DNA from: Tepidamorphaceae bacterium
GTDB lineage: Bacteria; Pseudomonadota; Alphaproteobacteria; Rhizobiales; JAKSCL01
Reading direction: 5' to 3'
Assembly (NCBI GenBank): GCA_028289445.1
Contig: JANQPO010000004.1
Coordinates: 62,001-126,000, forward strand
DNA: 64,000 nt
Of the stretch, positions 1-8,515 are shown piece after piece. The notes beneath the pieces were generated by a model. The model saw only the letters and a program-made list of their open reading frames with translations. It ran no database searches and was not told the DNA's origin. Each line of letters opens with the position of its first letter. Within the stretch, counting starts at the first letter, position 1. Both the position numbers and the translations under genes were made by a program.

Positions 1-884
1 CAAAGCGGCAGCATGTCTTTGTCACGTTGGATGTCGGTGACCCGGGTGTTGATGCCCCATTGCACGCGTTCCGGCAGGCCGCGCCTGATCAATTCATTGC
101 AGAATTCGACGAACTTCTTGCGATTGATGGTCGGTTCTTCGTCCGCAAGAATGAAGAAGCCGACGCCGTGGTTCTCGACCAGGTCCTCGATCTCGTCAAC
201 GACCTTGATGGGATCGCGGACGCGATAGTCGCGCCAGAACTTCCATTGCGAGCAAAATGAACAGGTGAATGGACATCCACGCGCCATGTTCGGGATGGCC
301 AACCGCTTGCTGAGCGGGATGTAAACATATTTCTCCCACTCCAGGATCGACCAGTCCGGCACAATCCCGTCCAAATCCTTGACGGTCGGTGCGGCCGGCG
401 TGGCGACGATCTCGGAGCCGTCGCGATAGGCAATGCCCTTGATATCCTTGCGATCGGCAAGCCACCGGCCTTCGGCCACAGCGGTGACGAGATTGACGAA
501 GATCTCCTCGCCTTCGCCGCGCACGATGGCATCGATGTGGGGCGCTTCGGAGAGCACCTGCTTGTACATGAACGTAGCGTGGACACCACCGATCACCCGA
601 ACCGCATCCGGACAGGCCTCTTTGGCAATCTCCAAAACGCGTTCCGCGACATAGATCGACGGCGTAATCGATGTCGTTCCGACGATGTCCGGCCGAAGCG
701 CAGCGAGCCTGTCGTGCAGGTCGTCGTCCTCGACATGATTGGTCATCGCGTCGATGAAATGGACGTCCGTATAGCCGGCTTTTTTGACGGCACCGGTCAG
801 ATAGGCGACCCAAGCGGGGGGCCAATTGCCGGCAATTTCCGCGCCGCCTGAATGATAATTCGGATGAACCAGGACAATGCGCAT
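1..884 (-). CDS. bchE: Anaerobic Mg-protoporphyrin IX monomethyl ester cyclase (partial, 3' end beyond window)
   Basis: The reading frame starts at ATG 884 and stays open to the left edge (294 codons visible), so the C-terminal part is missing. The N-terminus MRILV-type Rossmann start, [23 protein letters not shown], matches my memory of BchE, followed by a B12-binding-type segment ([28 protein letters not shown]). The radical-SAM cluster motif is visible as [17 protein letters not shown] (CxxxCxxC). BchE forms the isocyclic E ring of bacteriochlorophyll without oxygen, using a 4Fe-4S cluster, SAM and cobalamin. A Shine-Dalgarno AGAGGA lies about 9 bases before the ATG. FnrL- and PpsR-type sites lie directly upstream, as expected for an anaerobically induced, light/redox-repressed photosynthesis gene. 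No other bch/crt/puf gene is in the window. The call is confident; function in vivo is inferred. Confidence 0.93.
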   Translation of the reverse strand, partial: MRIVLVHPNYHSGGAEIAGNWPPAWVAYLTGAVKKAGYTDVHFIDAMTNHVEDDDLHDRLAALRPDIVGTTSITPSIYVAERVLEIAKEACPDAVRVIGGVHATFMYKQVLSEAPHIDAIVRGEGEEIFVNLVTAVAEGRWLADRKDIKGIAYRDGSEIVATPAAPTVKDLDGIVPDWSILEWEKYVYIPLSKRLAIPNMARGCPFTCSFCSQWKFWRDYRVRDPIKVVDEIEDLVENHGVGFFILADEEPTINRKKFVEFCNELIRRGLPERVQWGINTRVTDIQRDKDMLPL

Positions 885-900
885 GGGGAATATCCTCTTA

Positions 901-918
901 TGTCAACTAAAATTGACA
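901..918 (-). promoter_or_regulatory. PpsR/CrtJ-type operator of bchE
   Basis: The sequence TGTCAACTAAAATTGACA fits the PpsR/CrtJ consensus TGT-N12-ACA exactly and is a perfect 6-bp inverted repeat (TGTCAA/TTGACA). It ends 17 bases before the bchE ATG, so it would overlap the predicted -10/+1 region, a repressing position. Binding is inferred from the consensus only. Confidence 0.7.
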
Positions 919-938
919 CATAAGAATGTCCATATTCA

Positions 939-952
939 TTGACGTAAGTCAA
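939..952 (-). promoter_or_regulatory. FnrL/FNR-type box upstream of bchE
   Basis: TTGACGTAAGTCAA is a near-perfect palindrome of the form TTGAC-N4-GTCAA, the FNR/FnrL pattern. Its centre is about 61 bases before the ATG. If it acts from -41.5, transcription would start near 904, giving a leader of about 20 nt with the PpsR-type site across the start. Control of bchE by FnrL is known in related purple bacteria; here it is inferred. Confidence 0.7.
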
Positions 953-1116
953 GGATTGGAAAACGCTGATCTCTCTAGCGCTGAGCCAACCTCGCTGTAT
1001 CGGTTTCATCTTCGATCGTTGGCTTCAAATCGCTGAACGATGGTATCGCCATTTCATCACAAAGCTTGTCCCCTCACCCAGCCCCAACGAATATCTGGCC
1101 GTGATAAAATTGGGCT

Positions 1117-1833
1117 ATGGCAGATCAGAGACCTGTGCCTCCGAACCCCTCCGGAACGGTGGCCACAGATCTAGACACGTTCGACGACTGGCTGACCGTT
1201 GCGGAAGCCGCCGTCGATTGCTCTCTCAAGGGCCTTTTCCGAACGTCAAAGACAATCCGCAAATGGGCCCATCGTTCGTTTGAAGACAATGAGAATGCCG
1301 AACTTGCCGTTCGCCGTGAGGACGTTGAGAACGGATTTCGCTGGTCCATCGAACGGGCTTCACTGGATCGCAAAGTCGAGCAGGAGCTTGAGTTTTAGGC
1401 TCGTAGGGAGGGTGAACACATGCAGACCGGTTCGGAGCCATCCGAACCCGTTCAGACCGAGGCCAGCGAAGTTCTAAGCCGTGAAAGCACTCAGAACCCG
1501 TCCGAACCCCTAAGAACCAGTACGCACCCTTCCGCTCCAGTTCGAAGCGACGACCCGCTCGTGATCTCTCACGCGGAGAGAATTGAGCACCTCGAAGGCA
1601 AGGTGAAGTTTCTCCGCGAGGAGCTCACCGATCGACGGCAATCAACAACCGCGTTGACCGATGTTGTCGAAATGGGCCGCTTGAGTGCGCAGGCCAATGC
1701 GCTGCAATTGGGTGGGAGGCGAAGGTCCGAAGCGAAGCGATTGAGCATCTTCGTTGAATGGGGCTTTAGCGCTGAGATCAATCCCAGTGATGACCGCCGT
1801 TCGGGACAGCTGAGCGGACTTGCGTGCATCTGA
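1117..1833 (+). pseudogene. Broken HTH/coiled-coil gene of an integrative element
   Basis: The first part (1117-1398) reads WLTVAEAAVDCSLKGLFRTSKTIRKWAHRS, then NGFRWSIERASLD and EQELEF, a layout I associate with helix-turn-helix proteins of integrative elements. A TAG at 1396-1398 stops it, but the same frame continues without a shift into 1420-1833. That part has SEPSEP-type repeats (DNA TCCGAACCC recurring) and then a coiled coil ERIEHLEGKVKFLREELTDRR followed by ALTDVV. The two pieces are therefore one gene split by a nonsense codon. From about 1690 on the frame loses likeness and runs antisense to the integrase remnant, so the C-terminus is probably replaced. Readthrough cannot be excluded but decay is likelier. 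Confidence 0.62.
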
Positions 1834-2031
1834 CAGCGATGAGTCTGGATACCGTCCAAGCGTGAGCCGTTTTCGCCTGCCGTTGAATCAATAGACAAGC
1901 ACAAATGCCTTTGTCCCAGACGGAGACACGCGAAGACCAAAGCCAGGCACTTTGGCATCCCAGATCTCATATTGGCGATCTGGATCCGGGTTGGCCTTGC
2001 GGACGGATACGTCGGTGAGCGCTGTTCGCAT
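1750..2031 (-). pseudogene. P4-type tyrosine integrase, N-terminal remnant
   Basis: From ATG 2031 the minus strand encodes LTDVSVRKANPDPDRQYEIW, DAKVPGFGLRVSPSGTKAFV, then a TGA (1888-1890), then FNGRRKRLTLGRYPDSSLSDARKSAQ in the same frame. This is the DUF4102 arm-binding domain that opens P4-type phage/island integrases. The in-frame stop and the absence of any catalytic domain make it a remnant. The left limit is approximate because likeness fades near 1750. It sits about 150 bases from a tRNA-Arg 3' fragment, the normal place of an island integrase. Confidence 0.8.
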
Positions 2032-2178
2032 CGATCAAGAATCGTAGTCCTAGGTAACAGAATCATGCGTACTGGGGCGAGATGCTATGTTTCGCGATGC
2101 GCCAGAAAAACGAAAAGAATCAGTATTTTATGGCGAAGAATGCGAATTTCTGGGTCGCTATGATAGGGCTTGAATTAA

Positions 2179-2225
2179 GACTACGAATCTGGGGGTCGGG
2201 GGTTCGAATCCTCCCCGGCGCGCCA
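2179..2225 (+). repeat. 3' fragment of tRNA-Arg(ACG): attachment-site scar
   Basis: From GACTACGAATC to CGGCGCGCCA the sequence equals the anticodon loop (ACG), variable loop, T arm (GGGGGTTCGAATCC) and CCA end of an alphaproteobacterial tRNA-Arg. The D arm and 5' acceptor strand are absent upstream, and the anticodon stem is incomplete. Such 47-nt 3' duplicates arise when an element integrates into a tRNA gene. With the integrase remnant to its left, the element should extend leftward. It is not a working tRNA. Confidence 0.75.
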
Positions 2226-2514
2226 ATAGTTCAATGTATTATGGGGAGACTGAAAGTCTCCCACTGCGCTTTGTCAGCGCTGCGCAAGCAAGTGTTTGCT
2301 GCATGATTCATCCCTCGACGCCGGCGCTCGATTACCGCATGTCGGTCTTGCGCATTTTTCGTCTCGTCGAACTGGGTTGATCGCGGACCCGAGTTCCGCC
2401 ATCAGCCTGTCCGCCCTGGAATCGCAAGTGTGCGTGACATAACCTCTGGCGTTGGTGAACATTGCTAACCCTCGCACGCCCGTTCTTGCGGGGCGACGGA
2501 GCGATCATCCGGCT
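2226..2514. other. Intergenic stretch with one hairpin
   Basis: A hairpin with stem GGGAGACT/AGTCTCCC (about 2242-2260) directly follows the att scar but has no T-run, so it may be the old tRNA terminator or nothing. No coding frame with family likeness was seen in the rest. Confidence 0.4.
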
Positions 2515-5500
2515 ATGACGACGATCGAGGCAGACATTCAACGCAAATTCGTCGCAATCCTCGCGGCGGATGTCGTCGGTTACTCCCGATTGATGGGACT
2601 TGATGAAGACGCAACGCTCGCCGACCTGAAGGCCTGCCGCGAGATCGTCGATCCGCTGATCGACGCGCACAACGGTAGGATCTTTGGCGGCGCCGGCGAC
2701 AGTTTCCTCGCCGAATTCGATAGCCCGGCCGCAGCCGTGATATGCGCGACGGAGATTCAGTTAGCCATCGACGCGCACGGCGCAAACAAGCCGGAAGACC
2801 GACGCATGCGCTTTCGCATCGGGATCAACGCCGGCGAGGTCATTGTCGACGGTGAGGATCTAAAGGGCGACGAGGTCAATGTCGCGGCACGGCTTGAGTC
2901 GATCGCGCCACCGGGCGGCGTTTATGTGTCCGGCGCAACGCGCGACCGGATCGACGACAACCAGGCGTTCGAGTTCCGTGACCAGGGGGAGTTCCGCGTC
3001 AAGAACATTGCTCGGCCAGTCCGGGCCTTCAAGATTCCGCTCGCATCTGAGAAAACAATCGTATCGCCCTATCGCGGGCTGGACACGTTTGAGTTCGACA
3101 ATGCGTCGCTTTTCTTCGGACGCTCTGCCGCGATCGCGGCAACCAAAGAGCGATTAGAGAAGCAGGCCGATGCAGGGTCGGCATTTCTCCTGATCTACGG
3201 CATGAGCGGCGCTGGCAAATCTTCGCTCTTGCGCGCGGGCTTGCTCCCAGCACTGGTGGCGCCGAAAGACAGCAATCGAGACGTTGGATGCCGCTACTGT
3301 CTGTTCCGTCCGTCGGAGGGTGATGACCCGATCGATGCGCTTGTGACCGCACTGACGTCAAAGTCCTCTCTACCCGCACCGGCCGATGAATCTCTGACGC
3401 TCATGCTCGCCGACGCGCTTCGCAACGATCCCGACGCGGCGATAGGTTTGCTTGAACCCCTTCTCAATCCAGATGCCGATAACACTTCCACGGTGCGCAG
3501 ACAGCGCCGATTGGTTATTGCCATCGACCAACTGGAAGAGCTGTTCACCTCTCGATCGATCGACTCGGATTTGCGCGCCGCATTCGTTGCGGCAATTGCC
3601 GTGCTATTGAAGATTCCGGGACTTTGGATCGTCGCTACGATCCGTGCCGACTTCTTTCACCGTTGCGGTGAAGTGCCCGGGTTCTCCGACTTGAAGGATG
3701 GCCTTGGGAGCTACGAACTCCTGCCGCCGACCGGGCTGGAGATCACGCAGATGATCCGCGAACCGGCGCGCGCTGTCGGCGTCAGTTTCGAAGACAATGC
3801 CAAGGACGGGAACCTCGCCGTCATCTTGCAGCAGGCCGCCGCCCGCGATCCCGGCTCACTTCCACTCCTGGGCTTTGTGCTCGACGCGCTTTTTGAGGCC
3901 GGCAAAGAGCGCCGTGAGATGACGTTCGCCTCCTATCGCGCACTCGGTGGTCTGGAAGGCGCGATCGCTCAGCGCGCCGACGAGGTCCTCAGCACTTTGC
4001 CAAGATCGGTGCGCGAGACGTTGCCGGCAGTCATCAGCACGCTGACGACGGTCCGTCTGCACGACGACACGGTGACATCGCGGGCGGTGCAGAGCGATGA
4101 GATTACCGAGAACCCGGATCAAGGTGCGCTTGCAAAAGCGCTCCTCGATGCACGGCTTCTGATCAGTACCGACGGACCCGGCGGTGCTCCGATGGTCAGG
4201 CTGGCGCACGAGGCGTTGTTGTCGAATTGGCCTCTTGCCCGCGAGATTGTCGCCGCGAACCGAGAATTCCTTGGCGTGCGGTCCAGAGTGGAAGCGGATA
4301 CCGACCGCTGGGAAGCCGACGGCTGCTCATCCGATCTATTGCTCCCTGCGGGAAAGCGCCTGGCGGAAGCCGAGGACATGTTGGCGACCCGTAGCGATGA
4401 CCTCGATCATCGCATCGTTGGCTATGTTGAGGCATCGATCGCGGCCCGCGATGCGCAGGACGCGGCGGAACGCCAGCGTGCGCTAGAGGAAGAGGCAGCC
4501 GAACGCGCGCGCATTCTGCGCGATCGACGTCGCAGTCGACTGATAGCGTCGGGCGCTGCCTGCGTTGCGGTGATCCTGGGCTTGCTTGGACTCGTCATGT
4601 TTGACCAATGGCGGGAGGCGCTCAGAACCGAGAGCCGATACCTGGCCGATCTGTCGCATCAGGTAACGCAGGAGGGCGATGCGGTCACCGGGCTGTTGCT
4701 GGCGCTCGAGGCGCTAAACGACAAAGGATCGGATCGCCTGTCGCAAATCCTTCGCCCCCATGTGCCAGCGGCGCAGGGCGCACTCGACGCGGCGACCTCG
4801 GCGGGCAATTGGATCGACGGGCGGATCGCCCTGCACCCGGACTCCGTCACCAGCGTCGCTATCTCAGCAGATGGCAACCGAGCTGTGACAGGCTCGATCG
4901 ATGCCGTGGCGAGGCTATGGGATCCTTCCACGGGCGAATTGACTGCCCAATTTGAAGGGCATGCAGACCGAATATTCGCTGTTGCGATAACCCCAAACGG
5001 GGGTCGTGTGATCACCGGATCCGACGATGGTACGGCGCATGTGTGGGATGCCAATGACGGCTCGCGCGTTTCTGTTTTGAGCGGGCATTCCGGGCGGGTG
5101 CTAAGCGTTGCGATTTCTGCTGACGGTCGCCGCGCGGTTACTGGCTCTGAGGACATGACGGCCAGGATTTGGGATGCTGAAAACGGACAGACGATCACCG
5201 AACTCAAGGGACATCGAAGCGGCGTGTCGAGCGTTGCGATGTCACGTGACGGCGCGCGCATCCTGACGGGGTCGTGGGACTGGACGGCAAGGCTGTGGGA
5301 TGCAGAAAGCGGTACGGTTCTCTCGGAGATGAAAGGCCATACCGGAGCGATCCGGAGCGCAACTCTGTCGGCGGACGGTCAAAAGGCGGTAACCGGTTCG
5401 CGCGACGAAACGGCACGCATTTGGAACGCATCGACCGGCGACACGATCGCCGAACTGGTCGGTCATACGGATGCGGTCTTCGGCGTCGCGATCACGGCAA

Positions 5501-6795
5501 CCGGCGACCGCGTGGTGACGGGATCGTGGGACAAGACACTGCGGATCTGGGATGGCGAAACCGGATCGTTCATCCGGGCTCTTATGGGCCACGCGGGCAT
5601 TGTACGCAGCGTCGGCGTGTCGGCTGACGGCAGTCGCATCGTCTCGGGCGGTTGGGACGACACAGCTCGTATCTGGGACGCTGCCGATAGCAAGCAAATC
5701 GCCGAACTCACCGGTCACAAGGGAGCAGTTTCGACTGCGGCAATGTCGGCGGATGGCCGCCTTGTCTTCACGGGATCGGCGGATGGAACGGTCCGCGTGT
5801 GGAAAGCGGGCAGTGGCGAATTCGTTCGGGCCCTTGGCGGCGAAACCGGTAGCGACTCGGTTCGAGTAGCCGAGACTTCGCGCGACGGCCGGTACATCGC
5901 GACAGGATCGGTGGACGGCGCGGTCCGACTGTGGGCGGCAGAAGACGGCCGGCAACTGGCGGAATTGGAAGGGCACACAGACCTCATCACTGGGCTGACA
6001 TTTGCAGGCGATGGATATCGATTCGCGACTGCATCCTTGGACGGCACGGTGCGCATTTGGGATGCTGAATCCCGGGAGAAAGTTGCCGCGCTCGATGTGC
6101 ATGAGCGAGCGGTCTATAGCGTGGCTTTCACGGCCGACGGCAAATACATCGTGACAGGCGCCGACGAACCAATCGCTTGGCTGTGGGATGCCGAAAGCGG
6201 CGAGCCGCTTGAGTCGTTTGAGGGACACACCGACGCGATCCTAAGCGTTGCAATGACCCCGGACGGACGCAGAATAGTCACGGGTTCCAAGGACAAGAGC
6301 GTGCGCCTTTGGGATCGCGGCGACAACCATATGGTCACATCGCAAGTCGTAAGCGGCACCGATCCCGTGCTGGTCGTCGCGATCTCGCCTGACGGACAGT
6401 ACATTGCGACAGGTGCCGATGACGGCACTACGCGGATTTGGGACGCAGCAACCGGACAGCAGCTTGCTGAGTACGCTGGTCACCGGAGCGCGATTTCGAG
6501 CATTGTTTTTTCGCCCGACGGGAGTCTCATGGCGACTGGATCCGCCGACAACACGGCGCGCATCTGGGCCACCCCTCCACCGCCGCAGGACTTGATAGAT
6601 CGAAACAAAAACGCCGTCTCTCGCTGCCTGACACCGACACAGCGAAAGGACTTCCACTTGAATGAAGATGTCCCGCATTGGTGCTATGCGCTCAAGAAGT
6701 GGCCCTTCGGCAACGAAACTGAACCGCAGCAACAGAACTGGCTGGTCCAAGCGGTCATCCCGCTCGCGCGTTGGGCGCGTGAGCTCGTGGATTGA
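2515..6795 (+). CDS. Class III nucleotide cyclase / STAND NTPase / TM / 14x WD40 protein
   Basis: ATG 2515 is preferred over 2452 because the cyclase domain begins there (1426 aa). Residues about 9-190 form a class III cyclase homology domain: metal Asp19 (ILAADVVGYSRLMG), second metal Asp62 (GGAGDSFLAEF) and the transition-state pair Asn122/Arg126 (VNVAARLE). Residues about 205-640 are a STAND-type NTPase with P-loop GMSGAGKSS (229-237) and Walker B IAIDQLEEL (Asp338). A charged coiled stretch leads into a transmembrane helix at about 676-696. The rest carries fourteen WD40 repeats, enough for two seven-bladed propellers. The likely role is a membrane-tethered sensor in which ligand recognition by WD40 drives STAND oligomerisation and cyclase output; this is inference. 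The site lacks the Lys seen in many adenylate cyclases (FGGAGD instead of KxxGD), so the product nucleotide is uncertain. Confidence 0.9.
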   Translation: MTTIEADIQRKFVAILAADVVGYSRLMGLDEDATLADLKACREIVDPLIDAHNGRIFGGAGDSFLAEFDSPAAAVICATEIQLAIDAHGANKPEDRRMRFRIGINAGEVIVDGEDLKGDEVNVAARLESIAPPGGVYVSGATRDRIDDNQAFEFRDQGEFRVKNIARPVRAFKIPLASEKTIVSPYRGLDTFEFDNASLFFGRSAAIAATKERLEKQADAGSAFLLIYGMSGAGKSSLLRAGLLPALVAPKDSNRDVGCRYCLFRPSEGDDPIDALVTALTSKSSLPAPADESLTLMLADALRNDPDAAIGLLEPLLNPDADNTSTVRRQRRLVIAIDQLEELFTSRSIDSDLRAAFVAAIAVLLKIPGLWIVATIRADFFHRCGEVPGFSDLKDGLGSYELLPPTGLEITQMIREPARAVGVSFEDNAKDGNLAVILQQAAARDPGSLPLLGFVLDALFEAGKERREMTFASYRALGGLEGAIAQRADEVLSTLPRSVRETLPAVISTLTTVRLHDDTVTSRAVQSDEITENPDQGALAKALLDARLLISTDGPGGAPMVRLAHEALLSNWPLAREIVAANREFLGVRSRVEADTDRWEADGCSSDLLLPAGKRLAEAEDMLATRSDDLDHRIVGYVEASIAARDAQDAAERQRALEEEAAERARILRDRRRSRLIASGAACVAVILGLLGLVMFDQWREALRTESRYLADLSHQVTQEGDAVTGLLLALEALNDKGSDRLSQILRPHVPAAQGALDAATSAGNWIDGRIALHPDSVTSVAISADGNRAVTGSIDAVARLWDPSTGELTAQFEGHADRIFAVAITPNGGRVITGSDDGTAHVWDANDGSRVSVLSGHSGRVLSVAISADGRRAVTGSEDMTARIWDAENGQTITELKGHRSGVSSVAMSRDGARILTGSWDWTARLWDAESGTVLSEMKGHTGAIRSATLSADGQKAVTGSRDETARIWNASTGDTIAELVGHTDAVFGVAITATGDRVVTGSWDKTLRIWDGETGSFIRALMGHAGIVRSVGVSADGSRIVSGGWDDTARIWDAADSKQIAELTGHKGAVSTAAMSADGRLVFTGSADGTVRVWKAGSGEFVRALGGETGSDSVRVAETSRDGRYIATGSVDGAVRLWAAEDGRQLAELEGHTDLITGLTFAGDGYRFATASLDGTVRIWDAESREKVAALDVHERAVYSVAFTADGKYIVTGADEPIAWLWDAESGEPLESFEGHTDAILSVAMTPDGRRIVTGSKDKSVRLWDRGDNHMVTSQVVSGTDPVLVVAISPDGQYIATGADDGTTRIWDAATGQQLAEYAGHRSAISSIVFSPDGSLMATGSADNTARIWATPPPPQDLIDRNKNAVSRCLTPTQRKDFHLNEDVPHWCYALKKWPFGNETEPQQQNWLVQAVIPLARWARELVD
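4828..6575 (+). repeat. 14 tandem WD40 repeats (about 126 bp units)
   Basis: Units of about 42 codons repeat in phase: xGHxxxVxSVAxSxDGxxxxTGSxDxTARIWDAxxG. I count fourteen, with units 1, 9 and 13 the most divergent (lacking the GH dipeptide). The number fits a tandem pair of seven-bladed propellers. Confidence 0.9.
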
Positions 6796-6847
6796 GCCTC
6801 CCTGAGTGCGCTGATCGGCCTGAACGATTAGGAAACGGAGGATCGCA

Positions 6848-7141
6848 ATGGCGATCAAGACAACGCAAATGTCAGTCGGACAACTCCTTACCTCACTCGA
6901 TCTGTTGAGGAGGGGCAATTTCCAGCCAGGTACGCAGATGGAAAAGGCACACCAAATATGTCAGGCGCACGAGGGGTCCCCGCTTTACGATTGGATTCAT
7001 GCCCTCGTCCATCGGATCGAGGGCGACGACGCGAACGCCGCCTATTGGTATCGGCGAGCCGGCAAGACCCGGCATCCTGGATCGATAGAGGAAGAGTGGC
7101 AAATCGTTCGAACGGCGGTCGAAAAGGATTGCGGCCCATGA
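6848..7141 (+). CDS. Small helical protein of unknown function
   Basis: A 97-aa protein with a strong ribosome-binding site (GGAAACGGAGG before ATG 6848). It has no signal peptide. Visible features are a LDLLRRGNF helix, YDWIHALVHRIEGDDANAAYWYRRAGK and a basic/acidic C-terminus. The AAYWYRRAGK segment resembles a TPR/Sel1-like helical pair, and stand-alone proteins of this size with the same segment are, as I recall, common in alphaproteobacteria. It lies 53 bases after the cyclase-WD40 gene on the same strand, so co-transcription is possible. Its function is not known to me. Confidence 0.7.
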   Translation: MAIKTTQMSVGQLLTSLDLLRRGNFQPGTQMEKAHQICQAHEGSPLYDWIHALVHRIEGDDANAAYWYRRAGKTRHPGSIEEEWQIVRTAVEKDCGP

Positions 7142-7177
7142 AGGCCATTTGACGCCCCTCGAGATGAAGTCGACGCT

Positions 7178-8083
7178 TTACGCTCCGCGCCAAGTCGGTG
7201 GGGCGCATCTAGGGATCTGATCTGGAGCGCCAGCGTCCTCAGCATTGAGCCGTCGCATGATCTCTGACAAGCGGGACCAGCTTTGCAGCGTGACCGGCAG
7301 TGCCAACGCGCTTTCGACAAACTCCCATGAATAGCTGATGATCGCGAAGATCGTGCCGACGGTGATGACGAGTTCCCTCGTCGCGAACCAAAGATTGAAC
7401 AGGATTAGGCCCAGGAGCACGATGAAGATCGCGCCGTAGAGGACGGCCTCGGTATCCGACAGCCGGACCTCCAAGTGACGCAGGCGCAGAAGGTGCGCAC
7501 TCACCGGTCGCGCCTGTCGCGTCTCCAAGACGGCGACCTGCCTCTCGGTTTGTTGATTGAGCGCGCCGTTCAACCGATAGAAACGGCGATGAAACAGGGC
7601 GTAGACGACCACCATCGCGGTTGCCGCAACGACGCCGGCAAGCGCCAGGACAGGCGAGAAGGCGTAGAGGATGACGATGGCAATGGTGAGCTGCACGCCC
7701 GCTGCCATGGCCTCTGGCAACGTCTCTTCCAGAAAATCGACCAGTTCTCGTCCCATACCGAGCCGTGCATTGAGCGCGGACACCGGCAGGTCGGCGGATC
7801 GCTCCGCCTGTTCCTTGCCCAACTCGACCCGGATCGTGCTGTAGACTCTTGTGTCATAGACACGGCGTATGACCGCGACGACGATCAACGTCGCCATCAG
7901 CCCAGCCAGCTGCAAGAGTTGTCGTGTCTCTCCCGCCAAAAGGCCGTCGATCGCAAAGCCGATGAAGAGCGGGATCAGTGCCGTCAGGCTCGTCTCGCAA
8001 AGGATCATGGCCCAGGTTAGGGACACGCGTCCGCGAAACACACGCAGCAGTGTGGCGATGGTCAGGCGGCAACTGCTCAGCAT
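7178..8083 (-). CDS. ABC-type six-TM membrane domain protein without ATPase
   Basis: A 301-aa protein with about six hydrophobic helices arranged as in ABC exporter membrane domains (IPLFIGFAIDGLLAG, VARRVYD-type loop, IAIVILYAFSPVLALAGVV, LYGAIFIVLLGLILFNLWFA, VGTIFAIISYSWEFVESALALP). It ends near the position where the nucleotide-binding domain would begin: no Walker A, signature or Walker B is present. It is the last gene of the RND operon and starts 10 bases after the DUF2141 gene ends. It could pair with a separate ATPase or act as a membrane accessory of the efflux system; both are guesses. Confidence 0.75.
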   Translation of the reverse strand: MLSSCRLTIATLLRVFRGRVSLTWAMILCETSLTALIPLFIGFAIDGLLAGETRQLLQLAGLMATLIVVAVIRRVYDTRVYSTIRVELGKEQAERSADLPVSALNARLGMGRELVDFLEETLPEAMAAGVQLTIAIVILYAFSPVLALAGVVAATAMVVVYALFHRRFYRLNGALNQQTERQVAVLETRQARPVSAHLLRLRHLEVRLSDTEAVLYGAIFIVLLGLILFNLWFATRELVITVGTIFAIISYSWEFVESALALPVTLQSWSRLSEIMRRLNAEDAGAPDQIPRCAPPTWRGA

Positions 8084-8092
8084 GGTGCTCTA

Positions 8093-8515
8093 CTAATCGT
8101 AATAGATGTGTACGGTCACATCGCCGGGTGCGACAGCGGCTTGGGAGAAGGCGGGATAGGGTATCAACGACGTCACGCCAGTCGCGCCGATGCCCTCCAA
8201 GACGCGTTTCCCGCTAGTGTTCAGGTCCTGGTCGCCGTTCTCATCGTGAAAGACAAAGACAGCGTATGGGCCACCTTCCAGGTCGGGGAAGCGGTGCGAT
8301 ACGCGACCGGCTTGTGCTGGAATGTCAGCGTATTGAACGGCGCTGCTCCAATCGAGCTGGTCAAACGCGTTTGCGTTGTCGAAAACCAGGGCCAGAACCG
8401 AACCCTTGGCGTTGCGAACGCCTTCGACCGTAAGGTTCAGCCCGCCGGCCAGGGCCGGTGTCGCCACTGCCGCTGCCGCGACGATGGCGGCAATGTGTGC
8501 GAGATTTCGTATCAT
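8093..8515 (-). CDS. DUF2141-type periplasmic protein
   Basis: A 140-aa secreted protein with a clear signal peptide (LAHIAAIVAAAAVATPALA). The mature part is a small beta-sandwich-like sequence (LNLTVEGVRNAKGSVLALVF, GPYAVFVFHDENGDQDLN), the pattern of DUF2141. Its ATG overlaps the stop of the RND permease (ATGA, 8512-8515), showing translational coupling. The role in efflux is unknown. Confidence 0.8.
   Translation of the reverse strand: MIRNLAHIAAIVAAAAVATPALAGGLNLTVEGVRNAKGSVLALVFDNANAFDQLDWSSAVQYADIPAQAGRVSHRFPDLEGGPYAVFVFHDENGDQDLNTSGKRVLEGIGATGVTSLIPYPAFSQAAVAPGDVTVHIYYD

Noticed and set aside
2179..2225. A working tRNA-Arg gene
   Set aside because: The D arm and 5' acceptor strand are absent upstream.
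5242..6228. Long open frame antisense to the WD40 region
   Set aside because: Its repeats only reflect the WD40 units of the opposite strand.
4828..6575. Regular repeats as a CRISPR or satellite array
   Set aside because: Units are about 126 bp, in frame and encode WD40 motifs; there are no spacers.
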